45,493 nt of DNA. Origin: Pseudomonadota bacterium. Its GTDB lineage: Bacteria; Pseudomonadota; Alphaproteobacteria; Rhodobacterales; Rhodobacteraceae. The stretch lies in assembly GCA_963205235.1 (NCBI GenBank), contig CAUJIP010000056.1, positions 1 to 45,493 of the forward strand, in the 5' to 3' direction. Below are positions 17,861 to 26,989 of the stretch, in pieces. A model generated the notes under the pieces. The model worked only from the letters and a program-made list of their open reading frames with translations. It ran no database searches and was not told the DNA's origin. Both the position numbers and the translations under genes were made by a program. Within the stretch, counting starts at the first letter, position 1; every line of letters starts with the position of its first letter.

Positions 17861-19351
17861 TCAGAGGCCCAGCCACCTCAGGAAATTCTGCAATGCTGAT
17901 TTCAGCGTTTCGAGAGCAACCGGGCCAAGATTGGCAAGAAACCAGTAACCTCCAACGAGCAAAGTTTCCGCTGCTGCAATTTCGCCAACCCACTTCAAGA
18001 TCCGCAGCATCCGGCCAGTCAAACGAACCGACGCGACCTTGCGCAACTCCGGATCGGCCTGCGGATCGGTCGCCATTTGCCCATCCAGCGGCAGGGTGTC
18101 GGCCAGACGCCCTTCGGTCGCGGGCAGGACTATCTGAACCGCAAGGCTGATCGTTGACGCACCCTCGATCAGCGCGTCGTTGCCTTTGATCCGGTTGCGA
18201 CGATCCAGCACGTCCTGCGTCATCGGATCATGCGCAAGGATGTCGGCGGACACATCCACCAGCCGGTTGCGGTAGTCGGCAAGCAACGGGTCCATGTCCG
18301 GCGACGGGCATTCGCCCCCGCCCGCGCGGATCGTCAGACGCCGGGACGCGCTGGCGCAGGCGTCATACAGTTCGACCGGCAGGTTGCCCGCATCCGCCAC
18401 CGCCGCGCGCAGCATCGCCAGATCGGGGGCAATCGCCCCATATTGCTGCCGCGCCGCAGGGTCATCGAACAGCTCGGTGGCCTTAAGCATCTTGCGCCGC
18501 GCATAATCGCCAAGGTCGGCTGGCAAGGTCGAGGTCGGCACCAGCCGCAGCTTGCCGGTCTCGGGATTCGGCTCGATCACCTCGGCATTGTCGGTCACGG
18601 CGAGGGCATACCGCGCCTCGATCTTCGCGATTTCCGCGCCGACCGCCTTGGCCCCGGCTTTCCAGACTTCCTCCGGGATCAGCGCCACATCGCGCTGGAG
18701 CGCCCAGTCCATAGGCTCCCCCCGCTTCATCGCGAACCACCAGCGGTGCCAAAAGGAATTGCGGTCGCCGGTTTCCTCGGCCAGATGCTCCAGCCCCTCG
18801 GTTTCGGCTTTCGCCAGTTCGGGAGGGATATCGCCGGGCCAGAGGGGATGGGTCAGAGGGTCAAGTCCGGCCTCAAGTGCCATGGCATCGAGCCTGACGA
18901 CTTCCCAAGCAGGAATAGCCACCTCAGAACTGGAGGCTAGGGCGGCCGCGTAGACAGCATTAGCAGCCGAGCGTATGGCCATGTGTGGGGCAGCTTCCAT
19001 TGCTGCGTAACAGACATTCGCGACTGCGTTGGCGACTGTGCTAATGTCTACTGCATGGTATTTTTGCGAAGCAGCTTTGACGGCTTGAACGATGCCATCA
19101 ATAGGTTTGACAAAACCGTCTGATGCATATCCTTTTCTTAGACCTGACGTTAGGAGAGCCCTATGAATCGATAGAGACGGCAGGGTCCGATTGCGCGACG
19201 GCAGCCGCCCAGTTACTCCAAGCCAAATAGGCAGGACCCTTAAAACAGCCCGATGGGCTATCCCAGTAGCGTCTGAACAGCGTTCAGAATCTGGCCTCGC
19301 TTCCAGCCACGCCTTAAGACTCTCCCGATCATGAATCTCATCCGCCCGCAT
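17861..19351 (-). CDS. Unknown 496-aa protein inserted in the dcw cluster
   Basis: The N-terminus (ADEIHDRESLKAWLEARP, then IAHRAVLRVLPIWL) resembles a Rhodobacteraceae hypothetical family that I know only by pattern. An Ala-rich helical stretch at about 105-150 follows. The middle (about 165-330) is soluble and acidic, and the C-terminus has two hydrophobic segments (about 415-430 and 462-490). ATG 19351 is preferred; a TTG at 19387 would add 12 residues, and neither has a good SD. The first 350 nt of coding (19000-19350) are visibly AT-richer with different codon use from the mur genes, while the rest looks native. It lies between murC and the small membrane genes, 51 nt after murC. Function unknown; transfer or mosaic origin is my inference. 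Confidence 0.65.
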   Translation of the reverse strand: MRADEIHDRESLKAWLEARPDSERCSDATGIAHRAVLRVLPIWLGVTGRLPSRNRTLPSLSIHRALLTSGLRKGYASDGFVKPIDGIVQAVKAASQKYHAVDISTVANAVANVCYAAMEAAPHMAIRSAANAVYAAALASSSEVAIPAWEVVRLDAMALEAGLDPLTHPLWPGDIPPELAKAETEGLEHLAEETGDRNSFWHRWWFAMKRGEPMDWALQRDVALIPEEVWKAGAKAVGAEIAKIEARYALAVTDNAEVIEPNPETGKLRLVPTSTLPADLGDYARRKMLKATELFDDPAARQQYGAIAPDLAMLRAAVADAGNLPVELYDACASASRRLTIRAGGGECPSPDMDPLLADYRNRLVDVSADILAHDPMTQDVLDRRNRIKGNDALIEGASTISLAVQIVLPATEGRLADTLPLDGQMATDPQADPELRKVASVRLTGRMLRILKWVGEIAAAETLLVGGYWFLANLGPVALETLKSALQNFLRWLGL

Positions 19352-19402
19352 AGCATCAAACTTGGGAGCACCCCCCGCCAAACGCAAGTGCTAGCAGCAA
19401 CC

Positions 19403-20806
19403 CTACCCCTTCAACCTCCCCGGCAACCCATTCGCCCAAGCGGAAATCGACCCGGCCCCCAGACACACCACCATATCCCCCGGCTTGGCATTCTCGCGGA
19501 CCAGCCGTTCCAGATCGGCCTCCCCAGCCAGCACTTCGGCGTGGCGGTGGCCGTGGGCGATCAGGCCTGCGACGAGGTCATCGCGGGAGGCACCGGGAAT
19601 GGGGTCCTCGCCCGCCGCATAGACATTGGCGATGGCGACCACGTCGGCCTCGTTGAAACAGGTGCAGAACTCCTCGAACAGGTTCGACAGGCGGGTATAG
19701 CGATGCGGCTGGTGGATCGCGATGATCCTGCCCTTGGTCGCCTGCCGAGCGGCCTTTAGCACGGCGGCGATTTCCACCGGGTGGTGGCCGTAGTCGTCGA
19801 TGATCGTGACGCCACCGACTTCGCCGACCTTGGTGAAACGGCGGTTCACGCCAGTGAACCCGGCCAGCGCCTCGCGGATCTCATCCCGCTTCATCCCCAG
19901 ATGCCGGGCCACCGCCACCGCCGACAGGGCATTGGAAACGTTGTGGTTCCCCGGCATCGGCAGGGTGCAGCCTTCGATCACCGTACCTTCGGCCTGCAGG
20001 GCGATATCGAAATGCGCCACTCCGTTCTCATAGCTCAGGTTCTGCGCCCGTACATCGGCCTGCGCGTTGAAGCCAAAGGTCACGACCCGGCGATCCGTCA
20101 CCCGGCCGACCAAAGCCTGCACTTCGGGGTGATCGGTGCAGCAGACCGCAAGGCCATAGAACGGCACGTTCGACACGAAATCGAAGAACCCTTTCCGCAA
20201 GGCATCGAACGTATGCCAATGCTCCATATGTTCCGGGTCGATGTTGGTCACGATGGCAATCGTCGCGGGCAGGCGGTTGAAGCTGCCGTCGCTTTCATCC
20301 GCCTCGACCACCATCCATTCCCCTGCCCCGGCCCGAGCATTCGAGCCATAGGCATGGATCACCCCGCCGTTGATGACCGTCGGATCGAACCCGCCCTTGT
20401 CCAGAAGCGTGGCGACCATCGTCGTCGTCGTCGTCTTGCCATGCGTCCCGGCAATCGCGATGTTCGACTTCAGCCGCATCAGTTCGGCCAGCATCTCGGC
20501 CCGGCGCACCACCGGCAGCTTGCGCCGCCGCGCCTCCTCCAACTCCGGATTGCCCTTCTTGATCGCGGATGAAATCACCACGACCGACACGCCGTCGCCG
20601 ATATTCTCGGCCTTCTGCCCTTCGAAGAACTGCGCACCCAAGCCTACCAGCCGGTCGGTGATCTTCGAGGCTTTGCTGTCCGACCCCTGCACCTGATAGC
20701 CCAGCGTCATCAACACTTCGGCAATCCCCGACATCCCGATCCCGCCGATGCCGACGAAATGGATCGGCCCCAGCTCCAGCGGCAGTTTCGTTGCTGCGTT
20801 CATCAT
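19403..20806 (-). CDS. murC: UDP-N-acetylmuramate-L-alanine ligase MurC
   Basis: 467-aa Mur ligase that adds L-Ala to UDP-MurNAc. The N-terminal Rossmann motif is [17 protein letters not shown]. The ATP loop [10 protein letters not shown] is at 120-129, the central domain has EADESDGSF and [10 protein letters not shown], and [10 protein letters not shown] with HQPHRYTR marks the C-terminal domain. Two ATGs at 20806 and 20803 are both possible behind GGAGAGG. The start overlaps the murG stop. Confidence 0.96.
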   Translation of the reverse strand: MMNAATKLPLELGPIHFVGIGGIGMSGIAEVLMTLGYQVQGSDSKASKITDRLVGLGAQFFEGQKAENIGDGVSVVVISSAIKKGNPELEEARRRKLPVVRRAEMLAELMRLKSNIAIAGTHGKTTTTTMVATLLDKGGFDPTVINGGVIHAYGSNARAGAGEWMVVEADESDGSFNRLPATIAIVTNIDPEHMEHWHTFDALRKGFFDFVSNVPFYGLAVCCTDHPEVQALVGRVTDRRVVTFGFNAQADVRAQNLSYENGVAHFDIALQAEGTVIEGCTLPMPGNHNVSNALSAVAVARHLGMKRDEIREALAGFTGVNRRFTKVGEVGGVTIIDDYGHHPVEIAAVLKAARQATKGRIIAIHQPHRYTRLSNLFEEFCTCFNEADVVAIANVYAAGEDPIPGASRDDLVAGLIAHGHRHAEVLAGEADLERLVRENAKPGDMVVCLGAGSISAWANGLPGRLKG

Positions 20807-21891
20807 GCCTCTCCGCCAAGCGCTTCGACCAGCGCCACCAGTCGCGCGGTTGCGTCCGGCTTGCTGATCCCCAAAGCCGCCCGCGCCATGGTCTCGGCCT
20901 TGGCGGGGTCGTTCAGGATCGCGGCGATCTGGCCCGCAAGCCCCGCAGCGTCAAGCGCCTTTTCGGCAATCGCCACGGCCCCCTCGGCCTCGACCAGCCC
21001 GCGCGCATTGGCGGTCTGGTGGTCGCCGGTCGCCGCCGCAAACGGGATCAGGATCGCAGGCCGCCCGATGATCGAGATATCGGCGACGGATGAGGCGCCA
21101 GACCGGCTGATGACCAACTGCGCCTCAGACAGACGCCTCGGAATGTCCGCGAAGAACGGCGCGATCTCGGCCCGGACCCCTGCCGTCTCATAGGCCGCCG
21201 TTGCCCGCGCGCCGTCTTCGTCGCGCGCCTGATGTGCCACCCGCAGGTTCGCGCGCAAGGCTTCGGGCAGCAAGGCCACCGCCGCAGGCACCACGTCCGA
21301 CAACACCCGCGCGCCCTGACTTCCGCCAATCACCACCATCGACATCGGGTAATCCCCCGGCGGGATATAGGGGGCGGATGCGCGGTCAAGCACCGCCTGC
21401 CGCACCGGGTTTCCCACCGGTTCGCCCATCACCCCTTCGGGCAGGTCGGTGGGCCAGGTGCCACAGGCCACCTTGTCCACCCGGCGCGCGAAGATCCGGT
21501 TCACCCGGCCAAGCACGCCATTCTGTTCATGAATCATCCGGGGCCGCCGCAGTACCCAGGCCGCCGACAGGGCCGGGATCGACGGATAGCCGCCGAAGCC
21601 CACGACCACATCCGGCTTGTCGCGGAACTGTGACCAGATCGCGCCGATCACCCCGCCCGCAATCCGGAACGGAACCAGCAGCTTCGCCGCCGCCCCGCCC
21701 CGCGCAAAGGTGGCCGAAGCCACACGCTCGATCTTCACCGCCTCGGGGAACCCGCCCGCATAGCGCGCGCCCCGGTCATCGGTCGACAGCTTCACCCGCC
21801 AGCCGCGCGTCAGCATCACCTCGGCCAGGGCCTGCGCCGGGAACATGTGCCCACCCGTGCCCCCGGCGGCGATCAACAGCAACTTGGCCAT
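20803..21891 (-). CDS. murG: Undecaprenyl-PP-MurNAc-pentapeptide GlcNAc transferase MurG
   Basis: 362-aa GT28 glycosyltransferase that makes lipid II at the inner membrane face. The N-terminal glycine loop is [41 protein letters not shown] and [11 protein letters not shown] are family signatures. The ATG at 21891 shares its A with the ftsW stop (TGATG). The open frame extending to 22089 is antisense-like sequence inside ftsW and is not used. Confidence 0.96.
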   Translation of the reverse strand: MAKLLLIAAGGTGGHMFPAQALAEVMLTRGWRVKLSTDDRGARYAGGFPEAVKIERVASATFARGGAAAKLLVPFRIAGGVIGAIWSQFRDKPDVVVGFGGYPSIPALSAAWVLRRPRMIHEQNGVLGRVNRIFARRVDKVACGTWPTDLPEGVMGEPVGNPVRQAVLDRASAPYIPPGDYPMSMVVIGGSQGARVLSDVVPAAVALLPEALRANLRVAHQARDEDGARATAAYETAGVRAEIAPFFADIPRRLSEAQLVISRSGASSVADISIIGRPAILIPFAAATGDHQTANARGLVEAEGAVAIAEKALDAAGLAGQIAAILNDPAKAETMARAALGISKPDATARLVALVEALGGEA

Positions 21892-23054
21892 CACCGCCCC
21901 CGCCGGAAGACGTCGCTCATCTGTCCGCGTGGCCGTGCCCGCGTCAGCGCCAGAAGCATCCCCATGGTGATCCCGGCAGCAATGATCGACGACCCGCCAT
22001 AGCTGACGAAGGGCAAGGTCATCCCCTTGGCCGGCAACAGTCGCACCGCGACGCCCATGTTGATCATCGCCTGCACGCCAAACACACACGCCAGCCCCGC
22101 ACCCGCCAGTCGGGCAAAGGGGTCACGTTCCGGCAAAAGCCGCGCCAAGGACCGCACGACGATCACGCCGTAAAGCGCAAGGATGCCCAAAACCAGCAAC
22201 AGCCCATACTCCTCGGCCGCGACGGCGATGATGAAGTCGGTATGCGCATCGGGCAGCGACCATTTCACCTGGCCCTCGCCCACGCCCACGCCAAAGAACC
22301 CACCCTCCTGGATCGCGTTCGCCGCATAGCCAAGCTGGGTGCGCGGGTCCACGTCGGGCGACAGGAACCCGTCGATCCGGCGCGCGAAATGTTCCGAGCT
22401 TTCATAGAACAGCAGCCCGCCGCCCGCGACCAGCGCCGCGACAACCCCAATCAGCAGCATCGGCGCACCGCCAATGAAATAGACGACACCCCAGGCAAAC
22501 AGCACCAGTGCCGACTGGCCGAAATCCGGCTGCATCGCCAGAAACCCGACCACGATCACCGTCAGCACGAAAGACAAGGTCTTGCCGGGCGGGCCGGTCA
22601 GTTCCTGACTTGCCGCGATCAGCCAGGCCACGACGATCACAAAGCCGGGTTTCAGGAATTCCGACGGCTGGATCGAGGCGAAGCCGAAGGAAAACCAGCG
22701 CACCGCGCCCTTGCCAAAGTCGGTTCCCATCACCGGCAGCAGCATCAGCGCCACCATCGCCACCGCAAAGCCCATGACCCCAAGCCTGCGCACCATGTCG
22801 GGCGGCATCATCGAAATCGCGATCATCACGACCAGCGCGATCCCGCCAAAAAAGGCCTGGCGCTGGACGTAATAGAACGGCTCCAACCCATTGCGCGACG
22901 CCAGCGGCACCGAAGCCGCAAGGCCCAACAGCAGCCCGACCCCGAACAGGACGAAGACCGAAGTCAGCGTCCATTTGTCGATCGTGCGCCACCAACGGGG
23001 CAACACCGGCTCGCTGACCCTTACCGGGTTCGAGCCATAGACCATTTCAGTCAT
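21891..23054 (-). CDS. ftsW: Peptidoglycan glycosyltransferase FtsW
   Basis: 387-aa SEDS-family polytopic protein with about ten membrane helices that polymerises septal glycan with FtsI. Conserved segments: WRTIDKWTL before helix 1, [59 protein letters not shown] and [21 protein letters not shown]. It is the first gene of the dcw run in this window; murD and mraY would normally be further upstream but are absent here, replaced by 309 nt without a gene. Confidence 0.96.
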   Translation of the reverse strand: MTEMVYGSNPVRVSEPVLPRWWRTIDKWTLTSVFVLFGVGLLLGLAASVPLASRNGLEPFYYVQRQAFFGGIALVVMIAISMMPPDMVRRLGVMGFAVAMVALMLLPVMGTDFGKGAVRWFSFGFASIQPSEFLKPGFVIVVAWLIAASQELTGPPGKTLSFVLTVIVVGFLAMQPDFGQSALVLFAWGVVYFIGGAPMLLIGVVAALVAGGGLLFYESSEHFARRIDGFLSPDVDPRTQLGYAANAIQEGGFFGVGVGEGQVKWSLPDAHTDFIIAVAAEEYGLLLVLGILALYGVIVVRSLARLLPERDPFARLAGAGLACVFGVQAMINMGVAVRLLPAKGMTLPFVSYGGSSIIAAGITMGMLLALTRARPRGQMSDVFRRGR

Positions 23055-23363
23055 GGAAATCCGCCTGTCACGCTGCTTTGCCCAAATGCCCGGATGTCCC
23101 CCCGGGTCTGGTGAAAGAGTAACGGCAAATCCGTCCCAAGGCTAGCGCGAAGTCAGACGGACATGGCAAAGGACTGCCGACGCCGGGTCCGGGGCTGGAA
23201 GGGCACGCGGCAAACAGAATTGCTGCGGCTTTAACCTTGTTGAAAGGGAATCACCCTAAACCTTGATCCTGTCGGGTCTACCCAACCTGATCATGCTGCT
23301 ACCCACAGCATGCCCACACACCCCCCGAAGCACCCCGTCGCAGGCTCCCTGCGGCGGGGTTGT
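23055..23363. other. Gene-free gap between ftsW and the flavoprotein gene
   Basis: 309 nt with no supported gene. On the minus strand it should contain the ftsW promoter; the AT-richer patch at about 23215-23265 is the best candidate, though no clean -35/-10 pair is seen. The right end holds two hairpins: a 7-bp CATGCTG/CAGCATG stem (23292-23312) and a 12-bp stem (23333-23359). Confidence 0.6.
23333..23359 (-). terminator. Hairpin downstream of the flavoprotein gene
   Basis: CCCCGTCGCAGG and CCTGCGGCGGGG form a 12-bp stem (one G:T pair) with a 3-nt loop, 5 nt after the stop at 23364. There is no T-run on the minus strand, so it may act as a processing or pausing hairpin, or with Rho, instead of as a classical terminator. 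Confidence 0.5.
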
Positions 23364-24776
23364 TCATTCCGCCAGCACCGCTCCGGGGTTCATGATGCCA
23401 AACGGATCCAGCGCCGCCTTGATCGCCCGCATCGCCGCCAACTTGCCCGGATCGCCATAGCGCGCAAGGTCCGCCACCTTCATCCGCCCCACCCCATGTT
23501 CTGCCGCGACCGACCCGCCCAGCCCGTGCACCAGGTCATGCACCCGCGCCTTCACCGCGTCGCGCACCGCGTGATGCCGGGCCGCCGCGTCTCCCTTTGC
23601 CGGGAAGACGTTCCAATGCAGGTTGCCATCGCCCAGATGCCCAAAGCAGTTCACCCGGAACTCCCCCAAAGGCGCAACAATCGTCGAGGCCCGTTCAATG
23701 AACCCCGGAATTTCCGACAACGGCAGCGAGATGTCATGGCTCGACACTGCCCCGACCTTCCGGTTCGCCAGCGGGATCGTCTCACGCAGTTGCCACAGCC
23801 CCGCGGCTTGCGCCTCGGATGTCGCGATCACCCCATCCGTGACCAGCCCCGCTTCGGCCCCCGCCTCATAAAGCGCAGCCATCCGCACCTCGGCCTCGAC
23901 GCCCGCAGGCAGTTCCAGTTCCACCAGCACCAGCCAGTCCGGCACCGGATCGAACGGCGCGCGCAGGTCAAACCCGGTCTCGGCCAGAAAGTCGAACCCC
24001 ATCCGGTGGATCAGCTCGAACCCGGAAACCATCCCCGCCGCCATTTCCCCGGCCAGCCCCAAAAGCTCCAGCGCCGCAGCAGGCGACGGCACCGCCAACA
24101 GCGCCACCACCCGCGCAGCAGGCTGCGGGAACAGCTTCAGGCTTGCTGCCGTGATCACCCCCAAAGTGCCCTCGGAACCGATCAGAAGATGCCGCAGATC
24201 ATACCCCGCATTGTCCTTGCGCAACCGCGTCAACCCGTTGAAAAGTCTGCCATCCGGCAGAACCGCCTCGATCCCCAGACACAGGTCCCGCGCATTGCCA
24301 TAGCGCAGAACCCCCGTCCCCCCCGCATTGGTGGCAAGATTGCCGCCAATCCGGCACGACCCTTCCGACGCAAGGCTCAACGGAAAATACCGCCCCGCCG
24401 CCACCGCTGCCGCCTGCACATCGGCCAGCACCGCCCCGGCCTCGACCACCAGCGCGTTCTCGTCCGGCCAGACACCGCGCAAGGCGCTCATCCGCTCCAG
24501 CGACAACAGCAAGGGCAAGGCCCCACCCACCATGATCTGCCCGCCGACAAGCCCGGTGCCGCCGCTGACCGGCACGATCCCGACCCGGGCGGCCGCACAG
24601 GCCCGCACAATCACCTGCACCTCTGCCACCGTGTGTGGCCGCGCCAGGACACCCGCCCGCCCCTGCAGCCGCCCGCGTGGTTCCTCCAGATAGCGCGGTT
24701 CCGGGTCCGACAACACGCCCGAGGGCATAAGCCCGGCCAGCGCCGTCACGAAATCCGCGTCGCAGGGGTTCAGCAT
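23364..24776 (-). CDS. FAD-linked oxidase, D-2-hydroxyglutarate dehydrogenase-like
   Basis: 470-aa VAO-type flavoprotein related to but clearly different from the one at 4877-6253. The FAD domain (about 40-225) has PVSGGTGLVGGQ, GGNLATNAGGTGVLRYGN and LLIGSEGTLGVIT. The segment RKDNAGYDLRHL and the C-terminal HLGDGNLHWNV, AAEHGVGRMK and MNPGAVL are characteristic of D-2-hydroxyglutarate dehydrogenases and near relatives, which pass electrons to an ETF or quinone. Substrate is inferred only. No partner ETF gene is nearby. The gene is monocistronic in appearance. Confidence 0.85.
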   Translation of the reverse strand: MLNPCDADFVTALAGLMPSGVLSDPEPRYLEEPRGRLQGRAGVLARPHTVAEVQVIVRACAAARVGIVPVSGGTGLVGGQIMVGGALPLLLSLERMSALRGVWPDENALVVEAGAVLADVQAAAVAAGRYFPLSLASEGSCRIGGNLATNAGGTGVLRYGNARDLCLGIEAVLPDGRLFNGLTRLRKDNAGYDLRHLLIGSEGTLGVITAASLKLFPQPAARVVALLAVPSPAAALELLGLAGEMAAGMVSGFELIHRMGFDFLAETGFDLRAPFDPVPDWLVLVELELPAGVEAEVRMAALYEAGAEAGLVTDGVIATSEAQAAGLWQLRETIPLANRKVGAVSSHDISLPLSEIPGFIERASTIVAPLGEFRVNCFGHLGDGNLHWNVFPAKGDAAARHHAVRDAVKARVHDLVHGLGGSVAAEHGVGRMKVADLARYGDPGKLAAMRAIKAALDPFGIMNPGAVLAE

Positions 24777-24829
24777 TCCATTACCTCCGCCGCCAAACTA
24801 GCCCGCACACAAAGCCCCGACCAGAGGCG

Positions 24830-25629
24830 CTAGTCGATGAATTCCGGTTCCAGCACAAGGATCGTGGGCTCTGCCGGCAAATCATGGTTCGACAGCACGA
24901 TCTGCGCGCCCCCGGTTTCCACCACGGTGAACCCGTCCGACATCTCGGTCAGGAATGCGTCCAGCGAGGTGGGCGAGAACCAGTGCATGGAATGACGACC
25001 GAAGATCGGAAATGCCGCACCACCCCCGCCATATCCTCCAGCCGCATGGTATAGCCACCATCGACCGGCACCATCACCACGTCCAGCCGCCCGATCGCTG
25101 CATATTGCGCGTCCGAGGGGATCTGATGCAGATGCCCCAGATGCCCGATGCACAGCCCCGCCACCTCGAAGATGAAGATCGAATTGCCATCCTTCCGCGC
25201 GTCTTCGCCAAACGGCCCCCGCGTGTCGGTGGTGACATTCCTGACCAGCATCGACCCCAGATCCAGCCAATGGCTTGCCGGGTCTGACCCCTCACCCCAG
25301 CCTTTCAGCACATGCGCAATCCGGGGATCGGGGGTCGATGTCCAATGCGTGTCATGCGCGATGTTCATCGTGACCACGTCCGGCACGATGTCCTGCGTAC
25401 CAAGATAGCCGGTGTAATCCGTGACCGCGATGGTGCCATCCGCCGCGACAATGGCGAAACTGGCGTGATCAAGATAGCGGATCAGCACCGTGTCAGGCTC
25501 CAGCCCGTCCGACAGGGCCGCAGGCATGACTGTGGGCTCGGCCGCAGCAATGGCAATGCAATGCGATGGCGTGCGGTCCTGCCCGAAGGCAGGCGCCACC
25601 AGAACGGCAAGGATCAGCGCAAAACGCAT
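24830..25629 (-). pseudogene. Metallo-beta-lactamase-fold hydrolase, frameshifted
   Basis: From the ATG at 25629 a signal peptide (MRFALILAVLVAPAFGQ) leads into an MBL-fold hydrolase of the UlaG-like type (YLDHASFAIVAADGTIAVTDYTG, MNIAHDTHW, GHLGHLHQI, DVVMVPVDGGYT). At 24989-24990 a base appears to be missing: frame 1 reads VVIP and then runs into CTGSRPPRWTHS-stop at 24949. Frame 2, entered one base later, continues MHWFSPTSLDAFL to a natural end at 24830. Adding one C to the minus-strand CC restores a continuous protein of about 266 residues. It is either a recent pseudogene or a homopolymer sequencing error. No slippery heptamer is seen, so programmed shifting is unlikely. Confidence 0.75.
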
Positions 25630-25689
25630 GCTCAGGCTCCAAAGGCCCCCAAACCTAACGCGGAACCGGCAAAACTCACGCGAAATCCC

Positions 25690-26220
25690 TCAGGCCCGCG
25701 CCTGAACCATGCCGACCAGCGCCGCCACCGTACGCAGGTTCCGCGCTGTCATTGGTGCAGGCAGAAGACGCGGCAGCTTCTCGGCCAGTTTCGAGATGCC
25801 AAATCCCCCCGGCGTATGTAGCGTAAAGCGCTTCGCCCCGACGTGCCAACCGTCCCCCGGCAGGGCCAGGGCGCGCAAGCTGGCCTCATCCGGCGCGGGC
25901 GTTTCACGCAGGAACACCACATGCACCCGGCTCCCCTCGGCCCCCTGAAACGGATGATCCGTCAGGGCCGCTCCGATCTCGTTCGCCGTCAGCACGAAAC
26001 ACTCCGACGCAAAGCCGAACCTGTCGGCAATCCCACCCCGGATCGCCCCTTCCAGCTCTGCCGCACTCAGATCGCTGTCAAAGACCGCATTGCCCGACTG
26101 GATATAGGTTTCGACCCGGCCCAACCCCAGACCTTCCAGAACCGCGCGAAACCCCGCCATCGGCAGCTTGCGCGCCCCGCCCACATTCACCCCGCGCAAC
26201 AGGACAACCCAGACCGCCAT
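25690..26220 (-). CDS. DUF1697 family protein
   Basis: 176-aa protein that starts MAVWVVLLRGVNVGGARKLPMA, the family hallmark, and continues with VETYIQSGNAVFDSD. The ATG at 26220 is chosen because AGGAGAG lies 4 nt upstream; the frame opens 18 nt earlier at 26238 without an SD. The family is widespread in bacteria and has no experimentally fixed function. The gene stands alone between the MBL gene and repeat copy 2. Confidence 0.85.
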   Translation of the reverse strand: MAVWVVLLRGVNVGGARKLPMAGFRAVLEGLGLGRVETYIQSGNAVFDSDLSAAELEGAIRGGIADRFGFASECFVLTANEIGAALTDHPFQGAEGSRVHVVFLRETPAPDEASLRALALPGDGWHVGAKRFTLHTPGGFGISKLAEKLPRLLPAPMTARNLRTVAALVGMVQARA

Positions 26221-26237
26221 CGCCCTCTCCTGATCCA

Positions 26238-26391
26238 TTCACCTGTTCCCAAATATCCTCGGGGGGAAGGCGATGGTTTGCCTTCAAATCATCGCCGTGG
26301 GGGGCGAAGCGCCCCCATGCCCGAGGAGGAGGCGAAGCCCGACGACGAGACAAGAAAAACGCGCCAAAGGCGCTCAATCTGAAAACCGCCC
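26238..26391 (+). repeat. Multi-hairpin intergenic repeat, copy 2
   Basis: Second copy of the element at 709-870, in the same orientation relative to the flanking minus-strand genes. The outer arm CCTCGGG pairs with CCCGAGG around 26258-26327. The inner hairpin GGCGATGGTTT with AAATCATCGCC (26269-26296) has a different loop from copy 1. The GGGGGCGAAGCGCCCCC hairpin is identical in both copies. The last hairpin is GCGCC-AAA-GGCGC against GCGCCC-GCAA-GGGCGC in copy 1, so one base pair was lost as a pair. The element starts just upstream of the DUF1697 gene and ends 8 nt after the GNAT gene's stop. Confidence 0.8.
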
Positions 26392-26398
26392 GCAGCGC

Positions 26399-26989
26399 TC
26401 AGCCGACGCCAGTCTTGCCGCGCCGGTCGCTGCGCAGGTTGGCGTAAAGCACATGATTGCGCCAGCGTCCGTTGATCTGCAGATAGCTTTGCGCGACCCC
26501 TTCATACTTGAAGCCGCACGTTTCCAGCACCCCGCGCGAGGGCGCGTTTTCCGGCAGACAGGCTGCCTCAAGCCGCGACAGGTCCATCCGGGTAAAGGCG
26601 TGATGCGTCAGCGCCAGGATCGCCTCGCGCATATAGCCCTGCCGCGCGAAATCCGCCCCGATCCAATAGCCGAAAGTCCCGGTCTGCGCCGGACCCCGCC
26701 GGATATTGTCCAGCGTCAGCGCGCCAAGAAGCTGCTGGTCAGCCCGCCGGATCAACAGCATTGCCAGCGCGGTGCCCTGCGCTTCGGCGCGCTGCGACCA
26801 ATAGACCCGGTTGGTAAAGCTGCGCCGCGTCAGGTGATCCTCGGCCCGCACCGGCTCCCATTTCGTCAGGAACTCGGTCGAGGCGGCCCGAACTTCCGAC
26901 CACTGCCGCCAATCGCCATGCTCGGGCAAACGCAGGGTCAGCCGCTCGGTCTCGACCCTTGGCCGGATCTTGCGGGTCAGTCCCAGCAT
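26399..26989 (-). CDS. GNAT acetyltransferase, RimJ-like
   Basis: 196-aa N-acetyltransferase of the RimJ/RimL type. VETERLTLRLPEHGDW is the entry motif. ACLPENAPSRGVLETCGFKYEG is the conserved C-terminal acetyl-CoA-fold segment, and QGYMREA approximates the Q/RxxGxG/A loop. Likely substrates are protein N-terminal amines, but this cannot be set from sequence. The ATG shares one base with the stop of the M16 peptidase (TGATG), so it is the last gene of the thrC-M16-GNAT unit. Confidence 0.88.
   Translation of the reverse strand: MLGLTRKIRPRVETERLTLRLPEHGDWRQWSEVRAASTEFLTKWEPVRAEDHLTRRSFTNRVYWSQRAEAQGTALAMLLIRRADQQLLGALTLDNIRRGPAQTGTFGYWIGADFARQGYMREAILALTHHAFTRMDLSRLEAACLPENAPSRGVLETCGFKYEGVAQSYLQINGRWRNHVLYANLRSDRRGKTGVG

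Noticed and set aside
21201-23114. 637-codon plus-strand open frame over murG and ftsW
   Set aside because: Antisense of two well-recognised genes, with low-complexity His/Arg/Gln-rich translation.
23292-23312. CATGCTG/CAGCATG inverted repeat as an operator
   Set aside because: 7-bp arms with a 7-nt spacer in a GC-rich gap at the end of a gene; more likely a hairpin or chance, and no second copy is seen at a promoter.
24830-25629. Programmed frameshift in the MBL gene
   Set aside because: No slippery heptamer, SD-like stimulator or downstream stem is visible; a simple single-base loss explains the two frames.
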